From: Allomyces arbusculus
Lineage: Eukaryota > Blastocladiomycota > Blastocladiomycetes > Blastocladiales > Blastocladiaceae
Assembly: GCA_027604705.1 (NCBI GenBank)
Contig: JADHYV010000056.1
Coordinates: forward strand, 55,960-119,959
Reading direction: 5' to 3'
Length of the DNA stretch: 64,000 bases
Shown: positions 52,010 through 61,882 of the stretch, in pieces
Layout of the letters: every line of letters starts with the position of its first letter
How positions within the stretch are numbered: the stretch's first letter is position 1
The notes under the pieces: model-generated
What the model saw: only the letters and a program-made list of their open reading frames with translations
The model's database searches: none
Told to the model about the DNA's origin: nothing
Program-made: the position numbers and the translations under genes

Positions 52010-52996
52010 CTACAAGCCCATGACCACTGCGACAAACCCAACCACGACCGCGCCGGCCACTGAGTTGGGCACCACATACGCCGCCACTGCGGCCCCACCC
52101 GTTGCCGTAGCCGTTGCCGCTGCCGACTTATCCGTGGCCGTCGCGGACCCTGCACTCGTCGTCGTCGCGCTCGCGGCCTTGGCCGAATACGTGACATTCG
52201 CCGCGGCCATGGCGTCCTTGGCGCACCACGTCGGGAACGCGTCGCCCGCACTCGGGATCGCGCCGCACATGGACCGCCACATGGCGCAATCCTTCATCTT
52301 GGGCATATCCGAGCACATCATCCCGTAGGTTGCAAACGAGTCGCAGACAGCGAGTTTGGCCGGATCCGTCGTATCGCCCATGGCGGGCTTGGTCGCGCCC
52401 GTCGGCAAACTGCACTTGTCGCACCCCATCATCGAGTGCACGCCGCACATGCCGAAAATCCCGGCCTGGAAACCAGCCGAGGTAGCGAACCCGGGCCACC
52501 CGAGCGCCTTGCACTTGTCGCCCGTGCACGTCGCCGCGTACTCGTCGCAGAGCGCGCCGGCCGCGAGCTTGTCGGTCGCACAAATTGCGCCGGCGATCGC
52601 GGTCGTGCCGCAAATGTTGGCCGGGGCCGACGGGGACGACTGGCACACGGCATAGAGCGAGCACGGGGCCGACGCCTTGGGCGCTGACGCACAGTACGAG
52701 GTGAGCTTGTCCTTGGCGACCGTATTGGCGAGCGGGTCGGCGGATGTAGGCGATGCGGCTGCGGCAGGTGCACTGGTCGATGTGGCAGCGGCAGGCGGAG
52801 CAGAAGAAGACGGCGACGAGCCCATGGTCATGCCCGGCATGTTCATACCCAAGCTCGACGCGGCCGTGGCGGCGGCTGCGGGCGCGCTCGATGCCACGGA
52901 CGAGGCCATTGTGCCCATGTCGTGGCCCTCGTGCGCAGCGGCGAGGACGACGACGGTTGCGAGCAGGAGCACAATACGGCGGACAGAGACGGACAT
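52010..52996 (-). CDS. Secreted Met/His- and Cys-rich GPI-type protein, possible copper-binding
   Basis: ATG at 52994-52996; 328 residues. Signal peptide RRIVLLLATVVVLAA cleaved before HEGHDMGTM. Residues ~20-60 hold HEGHDM and LGMNMPGMTMGSS, the His/Met motifs seen in the extracellular N-terminus of Ctr copper transporters. After a Pro/Ala/Ser linker comes a ~150-residue domain with about fourteen cysteines (YCASAPKASAPCSLYAVC; GMCGVHSMMGCDKCSLP; YGMMCSDMPKMKDC). An Ala/Thr/Ser-rich stalk and a final hydrophobic segment (VAGAVVVGFVAVVMGL) suggest a GPI anchor or a membrane tail. No Ctr membrane helices are present, so it is not a transporter by itself. Copper capture at the cell surface is inference from the motifs. 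Confidence 0.78.
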   Translation of the reverse strand: MSVSVRRIVLLLATVVVLAAAHEGHDMGTMASSVASSAPAAAATAASSLGMNMPGMTMGSSPSSSAPPAAATSTSAPAAAASPTSADPLANTVAKDKLTSYCASAPKASAPCSLYAVCQSSPSAPANICGTTAIAGAICATDKLAAGALCDEYAATCTGDKCKALGWPGFATSAGFQAGIFGMCGVHSMMGCDKCSLPTGATKPAMGDTTDPAKLAVCDSFATYGMMCSDMPKMKDCAMWRSMCGAIPSAGDAFPTWCAKDAMAAANVTYSAKAASATTTSAGSATATDKSAAATATATGGAAVAAYVVPNSVAGAVVVGFVAVVMGL

Positions 52997-54323
52997 GATC
53001 GCGGTCAAAATGCAAGTACCGTGGGGCGGGTTAAGGTGTCGACGAAGAGCAGAGAGAGCAAGTCGGTCGGAGGAGGCCGGTATATATACTCGCGGTTGGA
53101 GCGTGGAGCACGAATGCCCTTGTCGGTCCCGTCGGGGCGCTGCAGAGGCGGTTGGTCGCGAAAAACACACGGAGCACGAGGCGAGGCCGCAGAGGCGAGC
53201 ACAGCGAGCAGGATTCATGGTCCACACAAAGACGACGCCAGAGGGGAGAAAGTGTTGACAACAACTGCTCGACAAACAAACATCGCTTCTTTGTAGTTTC
53301 GTTCGAAATCAACAATCGAGACTCGTCGAGTTCGCCTCTTTCCCTTCTGTCCACCAACTTCTCCACCGCACCCGTTCGCCGAGTTCCGTCGCAACAAAGA
53401 GGACCTTCCCGGCCATCGCCAAGTCCGTTGTTTCCCGCTCTCCATGCAGATTTGCATGCAGTCGAGCAAGAGCGGTTCGGCGCCGGTCGGCACTGCAGGG
53501 CGGGAAAAGTCGATTGAGGTCCATGTCACACCCATCACCATCACGCCAACGTGCAGCAGCAGAGGCACTCGCAGATGACGGCACAAAGGCGTTCGTCGCC
53601 GTGGCGGCGAGGGAGCCACGACAGCGAACAAACGAGGATGGCGTGCATTGCTGTCGTCGACCCCGACAGGCAAACCGACTCGTCCCATCGTCGACGACGG
53701 GTTCGATGCATGCGAGCTCGCGAGAAGGCTCAAGCAGGAATGCGACCAACTGTCGCGGCGTCTTGAGTCGAAACTGCTATCATGTTGTCGACGAGAAAAC
53801 GATCGCAAGCGCTTAGAGTTGGTGGACGGGCGGCGCTGAGAAAGAGCGTGCGGTCATGGTCCATACGCGGGACAAGGGCGAGCGGTGGATTGCGGGCAGT
53901 GAAGTTGGTCCATGACGGCGGCCACGGGTCCTTTCGCGATGCTGAAGCTGAGAGAGTGAGAGTTGTGAGCGTGAGAGAGAAGAGGACGAAGAGGGAGGGG
54001 AGGAGGGGAGGGAGGGAGTGGGGGGAGTGGGGGAGTTGGAGGTGCGCGATTTTTTTTCTGAACTTCGGCCGCCTTTGATGATTACTTTGGCAGGGTCGGC
54101 ATCCCTTTTCTCACTTCTCCGTCATGATCCAGATCTCGTAAACGCGATCGCAAACACGATCATAATTTAAAACGGATGAGGATAAATCACAATCACATTT
54201 ATTCAGGGCCTGAACGCGTAGTCATAATGATATATGTCAGCCAAAAATGTGATGCGGCCCGCGCAAATCATGCGTCGCGCTCTTGGCCTTGCCCGCGATG
54301 GCTTGCTCGACCAGCACCGCCAA
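52997..54323. other. Intergenic, no gene seen
   Basis: About 1.3 kb with overlapping short frames on both strands and no recognisable domain. Contains TATATATA at about 53090, roughly 95 bases upstream of the surface-protein ATG on the minus strand, a plausible TATA element. A purine tract (ggga/gagg repeats) lies at about 53985-54035. Confidence 0.5.
53089..53096 (-). promoter_or_regulatory. Possible TATA box of the Met/Cys-rich surface-protein gene
   Basis: A tatatata run in otherwise GC-rich DNA, about 95 bases upstream of the ATG at 52996. Position and composition fit a TATA element; no transcript start is known. Confidence 0.35.
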
Positions 54324-55049
54324 TTACTCGTCCGCGGCACTCGAACCGGCCACGAAGGCCCCAAGAGGTTGCCAGCGCGACGCCGCCACGGTTGCGTCGT
54401 GCTCCACCTCGGCATACCCCATCGAGACAGCTTGGTTGTTGACAGGCTCCCTTGCCTGATGACGGCGCGCGCGACGGCGGCGAAGAACTTCAAGCCGCGC
54501 TTCCAAAATCGCCAGCTCCTCGTCGTCGTCCGCATCGCTGTCGCGAGCGGTCATAGTATCGTGTTGAGAGTGTGAAGCGGCGGACATCGAGGTCGATCCG
54601 GCATGGCGAGCGTTTCCAGCAGCAGGTGGACTAGCTTGGTCAGGTTTTGGCTCTTGCAGGTCGTCAAGATACACCTGGAACGCGGCCTCGAGCTCGTCGT
54701 CAAAGTCACGACCGCCAGGCGCAGCAGGTGAGCGAGGGTGTGGGGGTGCGGGCGGGAATGCTGCTGATGGCATGGCCTTGGGACGCGATCTCGCTTGCTG
54801 TTGCGGCAACGAGTTTTGGAGGAGGGGCACGAGCTGCGGCAACGAGCCGGCCGGCATGAGGTACCCGAAGACAGCATTGCGAATCTTGGCCATGAGCTGC
54901 TGATACTTTGAGCGCGCCCAGTCGATGGCGCCAAGGTAATCGAGCCAGTAGTATGCCTCGAGCACCGCGCCCATCACGGCCAAGATACTAACCGTCGCGC
55001 CCAACAACCGTGCGGCGCCAGCGGCGAGCTGATTGCGCGGGAATGACAT
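54324..55049 (-). CDS. Unknown protein with N-terminal membrane segment and C-terminal coiled coil, 241 aa
   Basis: ATG at 55047-55049. Residues ~8-37 are hydrophobic (GAARLLGATVSILAVMGAVL then EAYYWLDYLG), a probable membrane anchor. A helix follows (WARSKYQQLMAKIRNAVFGY). The middle is Pro/Ala/Ser-rich with an acidic motif DDELEAAFQVYLDDL. The C-terminal part has a charged helix DDEELAILEARLEVLRRRRA. No family is recognised. The ordered composition and clean ATG argue for a real gene. The outward coiled coil could be an organelle-surface tether. It is distinct from the 16576-17118 protein but of similar design. Confidence 0.5.
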   Translation of the reverse strand: MSFPRNQLAAGAARLLGATVSILAVMGAVLEAYYWLDYLGAIDWARSKYQQLMAKIRNAVFGYLMPAGSLPQLVPLLQNSLPQQQARSRPKAMPSAAFPPAPPHPRSPAAPGGRDFDDELEAAFQVYLDDLQEPKPDQASPPAAGNARHAGSTSMSAASHSQHDTMTARDSDADDDEELAILEARLEVLRRRRARRHQAREPVNNQAVSMGYAEVEHDATVAASRWQPLGAFVAGSSAADE

Positions 55050-55709
55050 GTGGCCTGCTCGCGGGATTGGTCGGTTTGCACTTGTGCTGCAGAACGCGTA
55101 GCGGCGCGAATTGCGACAGGCCAGAGGTTGGTGTTCGCGAGCGGCGAGAAAGCGTTCAACAGTGGCACAATTTGGTTGAGAGCAGGAGTTGGAGGAGCGA
55201 GATGAGAAGGAGGCGATGCTTCTTTGCTGTGAGCCCGGTTGTGAATGTACAAGTCTGAAGCCCATGCAAGCCGAGTCCCAGACTCTCGTGACATGACTGC
55301 TGATGGCTCACCTTGGTCACAATTCGGACACATTGGTGTTGCTGAGAGCCGTCCCACAAACGCAAGCAAGCACAAGTCGCCGCAATTTGCATTTGATACC
55401 TCATAGGTCAACATAAACGTCGGAGTGCTCTGTGCAGTGGACTATGGGGCCTGGATCTGCGTTCGTTTTGGAGGACTTCACAGTTCACAGCCTATTCACG
55501 GCTTGGATGCAGGATGTTGAATCTCCGAAGCAAGTGTTTGGCGGTGAAATTATCGGCTGAAGAACGCGGATTAGATGGGGGAAGTGGGGGAACAATGATG
55601 GATTGAAGACTCTGGAGCGCGAATCCGTAACCATGTGCGCCCAACAACAGTGCGAATCACATCTCATCCTTCTGCCCCAGTCACGCTCACCTTCACGAAC
55701 CCTCCGCGC
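55050..55709. other. Intergenic, no gene seen
   Basis: Spacer upstream of the membrane/coiled-coil gene; short frames only. Confidence 0.6.
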
Positions 55710-56212
55710 TCAAACCCATCCAGCATCGCACACAGGCCACACGACATGGGGGCGAACGGCTTTGGACATGATCACATCCACACACATCACATTCCGATTC
55801 CTCGTGTCGGGCACAGGGACCACAGCAGTCGCCTGCATCCCCGTCGCAATCTCCTTGGCCGCCCAGTCTGGTTGTTTCAAGAGCCGGTCCTCACAAACAT
55901 CTGCGTTCAATCGGGTCAGCGTCGAACGGGTGGGTATCATCCAAGTACGTCCTCTGCATGGCGAGCTGGACATGACACTGCAGCACCTCGTCGAATGCTA
56001 ACATGCACATGCGGCAGGTTTTTGCGCAGCGCGGCGAGCAATCGTGCGGCCAACGAGTCGCCTTCGACGATTGAGCGGGATACATTGCTCTTCCTGTCGT
56101 CGTTAATAATCTCATCGTCCTGGACCTTGTTGACAGCGCACAGGTCGCGCAAGCGTTCGGCAATCAACGAGAACACATCAATGGGCAGATTCGACAGTTG
56201 CAAGGCGTCCAT
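55710..56212 (-). pseudogene. N-terminal relic of an F-box-like/LRR family copy
   Basis: An ATG at 56210-56212 opens MDALQLSNLPIDVFSLIAER, then LAARLLAALRKNLPHVHVSI, the family's F-box-like pair. The frame breaks after ~90 codons; LTRLNADVCEDRLLKQPDWA in a second frame may continue it. There is no leucine-rich body or PVW block nearby in this orientation. Confidence 0.6.
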
Positions 56213-56659
56213 GACTTCACAGTGGCAACCGAGCGGGTGGTTGGGCTATACACGATTACGGCTGCTGTCGGGAGCACCAACTTGGAGGATAAAGAGGAGA
56301 GTTTGAAGTTGTTCAAATACCTGCAACGCTGGACCTGACACCCTCGTGCAACCACGTCATTCGTTTCGCTTCTGTGATTCGTCCCCACCAGCGGCCTAAG
56401 CTTGGACGAAGTAATCGAGATCATGCCCGCGCAAAACAGCAGTCTGACACCGACGCGACCGTCAATATGAACTTGATGCAACAAGGCGCTTGCAATGAAA
56501 TTTCCTCCGCCAGTCACTCGAAAGCGGCCGAGCGGCTCACACTTGTCAGTTAAGAGGCGCATTACAGTCCGCCCCCACCCTGCTGTCTTGTCCAAAAAGT
56601 CGACGGAATTGCATGGATTGCCAGTCCAGTCAGTGAAGACGTTTCACTCGAGCTCTTTT
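56213..56659. other. Intergenic between two opposed decayed copies
   Basis: A minus-strand frame at 56164-56595 starts with an ATG but shows no convincing family similarity. Confidence 0.45.
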
Positions 56660-58428
56660 TCAATTCATGATCGAAATCCCCACCCTCGTCAAGCTCCTTT
56701 CCGGCTCTGCTGCAGTCACTCTGGCGCGGGTTCTTGACGTGGACAACCTGCCCATCGATTGCCCCTTGATCGGGTGCGGTCGCTCACTATCACGATGCGC
56801 GAGGACAACGCGCTGCTCAGCAATTCTCGGTTCGAGCATGCAAGCTTGACAACGCTCTTGACAACTCGATGACGCGTGTATTTCGAGACAGCACCTCTCT
56901 CAGTGCCCCTCTGCTACTTCCTGGCTCGGACCTTGGCCCGGCGCTCGCTGCACCCGGCCCGCGCTCTTTGATGCATCTCCACCTCCATGTCGAGGGGCCA
57001 GTTTGAGAACACGTTCCTGCGGCAGCAGTACTTTCCAGCACCCGGCTTCAGATCGAATGTGCTGCTTCGCCCGCAGATTCGGTCGTTGAACCTCGAGACC
57101 TCAGTGCATCCTTCAATCGTTGCCGCAGCGCTCTCCCCATATGGTAATTTGCTGAGGAGCCTGAAAATCCGGTTTCGCGCGACTTTGGACGTAAAAGAAG
57201 CTGATGGATCTCGCCAGAGGCGTCGGCCGATGGATTGGCGTGTCTTGAACATTTCGATGGTCCTGTTGAGTCTTCGCCACCATGTTTGACGGTCTAGCTC
57301 AAGCGGCACGACTTCGCACTTTGAAGGTCGTGTCTTCAGGTCGTGACGTTGGACTGGCACCGTTTCGTGACCTGAACGTGCTTCCACCATTGCCCTCCCT
57401 GACAATGGCTGACCTAGCAGATATGTTGATTAGACATCCTCTCCTCTCTCATCTTGCATTGATGGCGCCGCACCTTGTGAATTTCGTCCTCACTCGCTGT
57501 TCACTCGTGAACATGAATGCCTCCCTGCCGTGTATCATGTTCCTCAACCATGATTCTCTGAAAGTCACTTTGGGGGCCGAGCAGCTGTAGGCATTCCTCG
57601 CCGCTATGATCTTGGCGCCAGAGCTCCGCGATGTTGATCTGCACGCTCCCAACTTCGCGGGCGTCATCTCCATCCCGTGACCGAACGTGGAGGGCTTGAG
57701 AATTGTCGTGAAGAATCACTGGACAACGCAGGTGCAACTGAACGACGCCTTGTTTGCTGCGCTGCACCATCTGACGTGGCTCACGCTGAGCGGGTGGTTT
57801 ACTTGGTTCAACGAACTCGCCCCACGAGTCTTCCCGGCGTCAAGGTCATGCCTGTTGCCACCTGCCTCATCAAGGGCTGTTGAATCGGCTCCTCAATGCG
57901 ATAAATATCACTTTGGCTCCTGATGTCGGCTTCGCTCATCGGGTTCCACATCAGCCCGCCGTGTTTCCATGACCTTCGTTCATCCTGTCCTTCTCTCGTG
58001 GCTCACGCGCATGCCGAGCCTTCAAGAGGTCGAGATGCGAGCTGTTGCTCGTGGCGCGTCTCCAGGGTCCGGGCTGGATCTCGTTTATGTGTCAGGACAC
58101 CCAGTCTGGTCCAAGTTGCCGTTCCTGCCCTGGATGCTCCCTACACATCGGCCCGTCGATACTCTGCGAATTAACGAACACGAACCCCCGAATCAATGCC
58201 CATCAAGTCGTCCAGGACATTCTTGACGTCGTGCGGTGGGCTGCCAGAGTCGCTCCAGGTATAGAGCCCAGAACCAGCCAGAACCGGTTGGACGTCGAAG
58301 TGATGATTGATGCCGCGTTGAGTTTCATGCTTGAGCGGACACTGACGCAGACTTTAACACTCGAGGCCAAGCATCATGGCAAAGAGTCCAACTTGGCCGA
58401 GCCCATGAATCCTGCTATGGAGGGCTGA
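56660..58428 (+). pseudogene. Decayed F-box-like/LRR family copy, nearly full length
   Basis: Fragments in several frames are collinear with the family. They are IPTLVKLLSGSAAVTLARVL at 56667; a leucine-rich piece around 57060-57180 (IRSLNLETSVHPSIVAAALS); 57282-57590 (LLSHLALMAPHLVNFVLTRC); 57687-57880 (NDALFAALHHLTWLTLSGWF); and 57969-58226. The last has WLTRMPSLQEVEMRAVARG and the family block LVYVSGHPVWSKLPF. Several stops and frameshifts separate them, so no intact protein is possible. The block order shows it was once a complete member. Confidence 0.7.
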
Positions 58429-58717
58429 CAAACAAGCTGCCCCTGGTACCTATTTCTGACTGAGCAACTATGGGCATGAAATCGCCGGCGCATTGGACTT
58501 CAAATGATGTATCAATGCAAAAGCGAATGATTCTCGTAAGAACAGGGTGATCTTGTGTTCTTCCTCGATTTGCACCAAAGTTCTGAGGCTATCGTTCAGT
58601 CCACCAGAAGGCGCAAGACCACGACCACCGCAAGACCAACATCCACAAGGTCGTGCTGGACAGAACGAACACACTGTGACTCGACACCCTTGCTCCCAAC
58701 CACCCGCAAAAGCACCA

Positions 58718-59182
58718 TCAACGTGTCCTCTTGTCCAGCTGCAGTGCGATCCACTGCACAGTGTGCATAATGCGACGTTCAATGTCATTGTCAAACTGCA
58801 CGACACGCACGCAGTTCGTGTCCGTTGGTCGCACAGTCAATTTGAGGGATGACATCGTGTCCCACATGGCCGTCCCGTAGTACTTGGGCTCAATATCCGT
58901 GTCGAGCGTCGTATTTGCGGCTGTCGGCACGTCGAGAAACGTCATTTGTGGGAGACGAGTAAGAAGCGCCAGAAGGGTCGGTGTCACGGACTCAGCAGAG
59001 ATCGTGTGCACGAGGAGAACTTGTAAGAGCACGAGGTTTGTGACCAACGACTCGCATTCTTTGATGGTGAGCACATTCAGCCGCGGTAGTGCCCTTGGCG
59101 AGAGCGTCGTGAGCGTGGTCAAATGCATTTCCAGGTCCATGACCGTCTCAAGCTGCGGAACGTAAGAGCCAAACCAATGCAC
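58718..59182 (-). pseudogene. Family-like C-terminal fragment
   Basis: A 155-codon frame without ATG (GTG at its head) reads LSPRALPRLNVLTIKECESL and TLLALLTRLPQMTFLDVPTA, and ends in a helix ERRIMHTVQWIALQLDKRT. This resembles the leucine-rich and C-terminal parts of the family, but the Y-x-x-G-x-P-V-W block is only weakly recognisable (YYGTAMWDTMSSL). Directly downstream of the intact 59342-61594 gene in the same orientation, so probably an old tandem relic. Confidence 0.5.
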
Positions 59183-59341
59183 TGGGGCGGCGAGCTCTCG
59201 TCAAGTGAGGAAGGGCATCTGGCGATGATGCATACCACAAGAACAGAGGAATGCAACTTCAAAAGGGACGGCTGGGTGTTAAACATGAGGCAAGCCCCGC
59301 GTCTACTCCGCAAGATGAAAACAAAACCGCCGCCACAAATA

Positions 59342-61594
59342 TCAGCTCACTTGTGACGCAAAGCACAGGCGCATTCGGTCCGAATCTGACGACTCCAGAG
59401 ACGCATTACCAACTAAAGAGCGGTCACACATCTCACACTCGTCGATACCAGCCAGCATTGCAAGCACTCGCTTCCCAAGCACCCAATCGACAGCATCAGT
59501 GAGATGCACCTCCACCGGAATTGGCTCAACATCCTCGCCTGTCCGACCGCCCATGACAATCCACTCGAGCATTCGCTCGATATCCGAAACGGCCTTGGCC
59601 GCGTCTTCCACGGACACGGCACGAACCACCAACCGGTCCGTGAACCGCCCAGTCAACTCCATGCGCGGCACAGACGTCCAGACGACATGGCCCTGCGAGT
59701 ACTCTAGGGTCCATTCGGGCAACGGTGCGTCACCGGCGACATCAACCCGATATCGACCATCAATCGATTTGAGCTGTGGCATGCGTGCGAGTTGCTCAAT
59801 CAACGTTGGATGTAAATTGCCCGTAATGCGGCGGAGGGAGAGGGCAGCCGCGGTGGGTAAAGCACGGAACGGCGGGTCCTTGGACCCCATGGATTCCAAA
59901 TGAACTAAGTTCGGCAGAGCATGCGGTAGGAAGGCAGCCAGGTGCGCTGGCGAGGCCCGCAAGTGCGTGACCGTTGGAAAGGTGGGGGCCGCATCGGTCC
60001 ACTCGAGGTCGCGACCCGGCAGGTACAGCGTCTTGAGATGCGGAAGCGCACTGAGAGTCGCACCACTGATTCGAACGTCATCTTTCCCAAATGCATGACT
60101 CTCAATGGAGACCAACGTGACCGTGTGCCATGGAATGGGCAGGACGGGGGAGCCAGTCGCATCCCAAGTGACTTTGGCAAGGTGAGGCGCGTCAATACAA
60201 TCCGAAGTGCCCATGGCGTTCTCCACGCCCGTCACAGACAACTTGGTGAGCGAAGCAAATGTAATGCGTGACGGCATCAAATCCGATGAGGGCGGCGCAA
60301 ATTGGCCCTCAAACACCGAGAGCGTTCTTAGGCCCGGTGCAGCGGTATTCAAACCAGCAAGGGCCATCGGGCTCATGGCCATGCAGAAAAAAGATGCAGT
60401 GACGAGTCGCGGCATGGGCGGGAACAGTGGCACAGGTTGGTAAACCCGGTACTCTGCGCTCTGCAGCCAGAAAGTTCGAAGTACGGGGAGATTAACCATG
60501 CCGGTAGCAGACAAGGCGCTGCTGCCAAACAGGTAATCGAACATGTCGAGCGGACCGTGAAAATAGCGCAGCTGCGGCCACTGCTGCACTTCCTGCGGCA
60601 CACCGACGCTTGTGTCAGCCAGGATACGGCATCGAGTGGCCGTGAGCTTGCGCAACGTTCGGGCATACCTGGGCAGGCAATCTACGAAAAGACGGGGATC
60701 GATGCGCTGCACCATCAAGAACAGCGATTGCAGTCGTGGAGCAATAGGTAACGTTCGAATGGCCGGCGGCCTGAGCACGCTGTTCACGCGCAAGTCGAGC
60801 AAGGCTGGGAGCGTGACCGAGGCAACCACATCGTTCCAGTCTTGAGAAATGCTGACATGCAGCGTCGTCAGCGTTGATCCCCATTTCGTATTCGACATGA
60901 CGTGTGTCCAGGGTCTGGCGGACGGCCCCACGCCACGCTGGTGGAAGGCAACAATGTTCGGGAACCATTCGACGAGAGACTTCAACAAGGCCAGGAGCGC
61001 ACTGGTATGGTCAAAATTTGTATCGGCAAAGTTGCAAACATTGGTGGCAGCCAACAAGAGTGCGCGGATCCGATCACTCGGAATGACAAGCCGCTGGTCG
61101 CCAAATTGAGCGTGAATGAACGGAAAATCGCTAGACTGTTGGCGGAGAACGGTGGTTGGAAGCGATGCGTTGGGGGCAGGCCCCACAGAGCCATTGTTCA
61201 GACACCATCCAGGTGCAAACGAATCAATCTCCATCATGGGTGCGCTGCCTTCAGCATTATTGACCAGGCAAACCTTGTACGTGACCGCCGCCAGAGGATG
61301 GTCCCGGACACTCGTAGCATTGGGACGCTGCTCATGCCCGTGAGTTGTGGGAATCGGGTACAGGTCAAGGCTGAGGTCTAGAGGCAGTTGCCAGAAGACC
61401 ACGCTGTCAACGAGGTGCATCCACCCACGACAAGTGCGGCGGAGCGCAATGATCGTGTTTGCAACCCTGCCCGAAGGCGACAGAACCGGCAAGCGATTGG
61501 AGTACTGGATGGAAATGTTATCGTCGCAGAGAATGTACTTGACAATCAAGCGCAAAATGTCGTCGGGCAAGTCGGGCAGGCATATATCCACCAT
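59342..61594 (-). CDS. F-box-like/LRR family protein, 750 aa
   Basis: Single exon, ATG at 61592-61594. The F-box-like block is almost at the N-terminus: CLPDLPDDILRLIVKYILCD, then IIALRRTCRGWMHLVDSVV. A long leucine-rich centre follows (LSALPHLKTLYLPGRDLEWT; HALPNLVHLESMGSKDPPFR). Next come LEYSQGHVVWTSVPRM and the C-terminal alpha/beta segment (RLVVRAVSVEDAAKAVSDIE; MLEWIVMGG). The tail after the last conserved helix is longer than in the tandem paralogues and ends RMRLCFASQVS. The only intact main-family member in the right third of the window. Confidence 0.8.
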   Translation of the reverse strand: MVDICLPDLPDDILRLIVKYILCDDNISIQYSNRLPVLSPSGRVANTIIALRRTCRGWMHLVDSVVFWQLPLDLSLDLYPIPTTHGHEQRPNATSVRDHPLAAVTYKVCLVNNAEGSAPMMEIDSFAPGWCLNNGSVGPAPNASLPTTVLRQQSSDFPFIHAQFGDQRLVIPSDRIRALLLAATNVCNFADTNFDHTSALLALLKSLVEWFPNIVAFHQRGVGPSARPWTHVMSNTKWGSTLTTLHVSISQDWNDVVASVTLPALLDLRVNSVLRPPAIRTLPIAPRLQSLFLMVQRIDPRLFVDCLPRYARTLRKLTATRCRILADTSVGVPQEVQQWPQLRYFHGPLDMFDYLFGSSALSATGMVNLPVLRTFWLQSAEYRVYQPVPLFPPMPRLVTASFFCMAMSPMALAGLNTAAPGLRTLSVFEGQFAPPSSDLMPSRITFASLTKLSVTGVENAMGTSDCIDAPHLAKVTWDATGSPVLPIPWHTVTLVSIESHAFGKDDVRISGATLSALPHLKTLYLPGRDLEWTDAAPTFPTVTHLRASPAHLAAFLPHALPNLVHLESMGSKDPPFRALPTAAALSLRRITGNLHPTLIEQLARMPQLKSIDGRYRVDVAGDAPLPEWTLEYSQGHVVWTSVPRMELTGRFTDRLVVRAVSVEDAAKAVSDIERMLEWIVMGGRTGEDVEPIPVEVHLTDAVDWVLGKRVLAMLAGIDECEMCDRSLVGNASLESSDSDRMRLCFASQVS

Positions 61595-61882
61595 GATGGT
61601 GTATGAGTGCAGCTGGTTGTCAGCGGTTCAAGGCGTGAGAAGGGACTGTCGGAAAGTTATCAGCTTCTTCAATTCTGTTGACATGGTGCTGCAAAAGTCG
61701 CCACAACCAAGTCTCAGTGTAGTGATGTGGCGACAGGTGGACGGTGGCTGGGATTGCAGGAGCAACAACCTACGAGGCACAACGTCGCTGGTGGAAAATG
61801 GGACATGTTGCGCTTGCGGCATTTGGTAAGTAAATGGGTCAGCTTGCCAAAACTACGACTCTTGAAATGAAAAATTGCTTGG
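61595..61882. other. Intergenic, no gene seen
   Basis: Upstream of the 59342-61594 gene. Confidence 0.55.
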
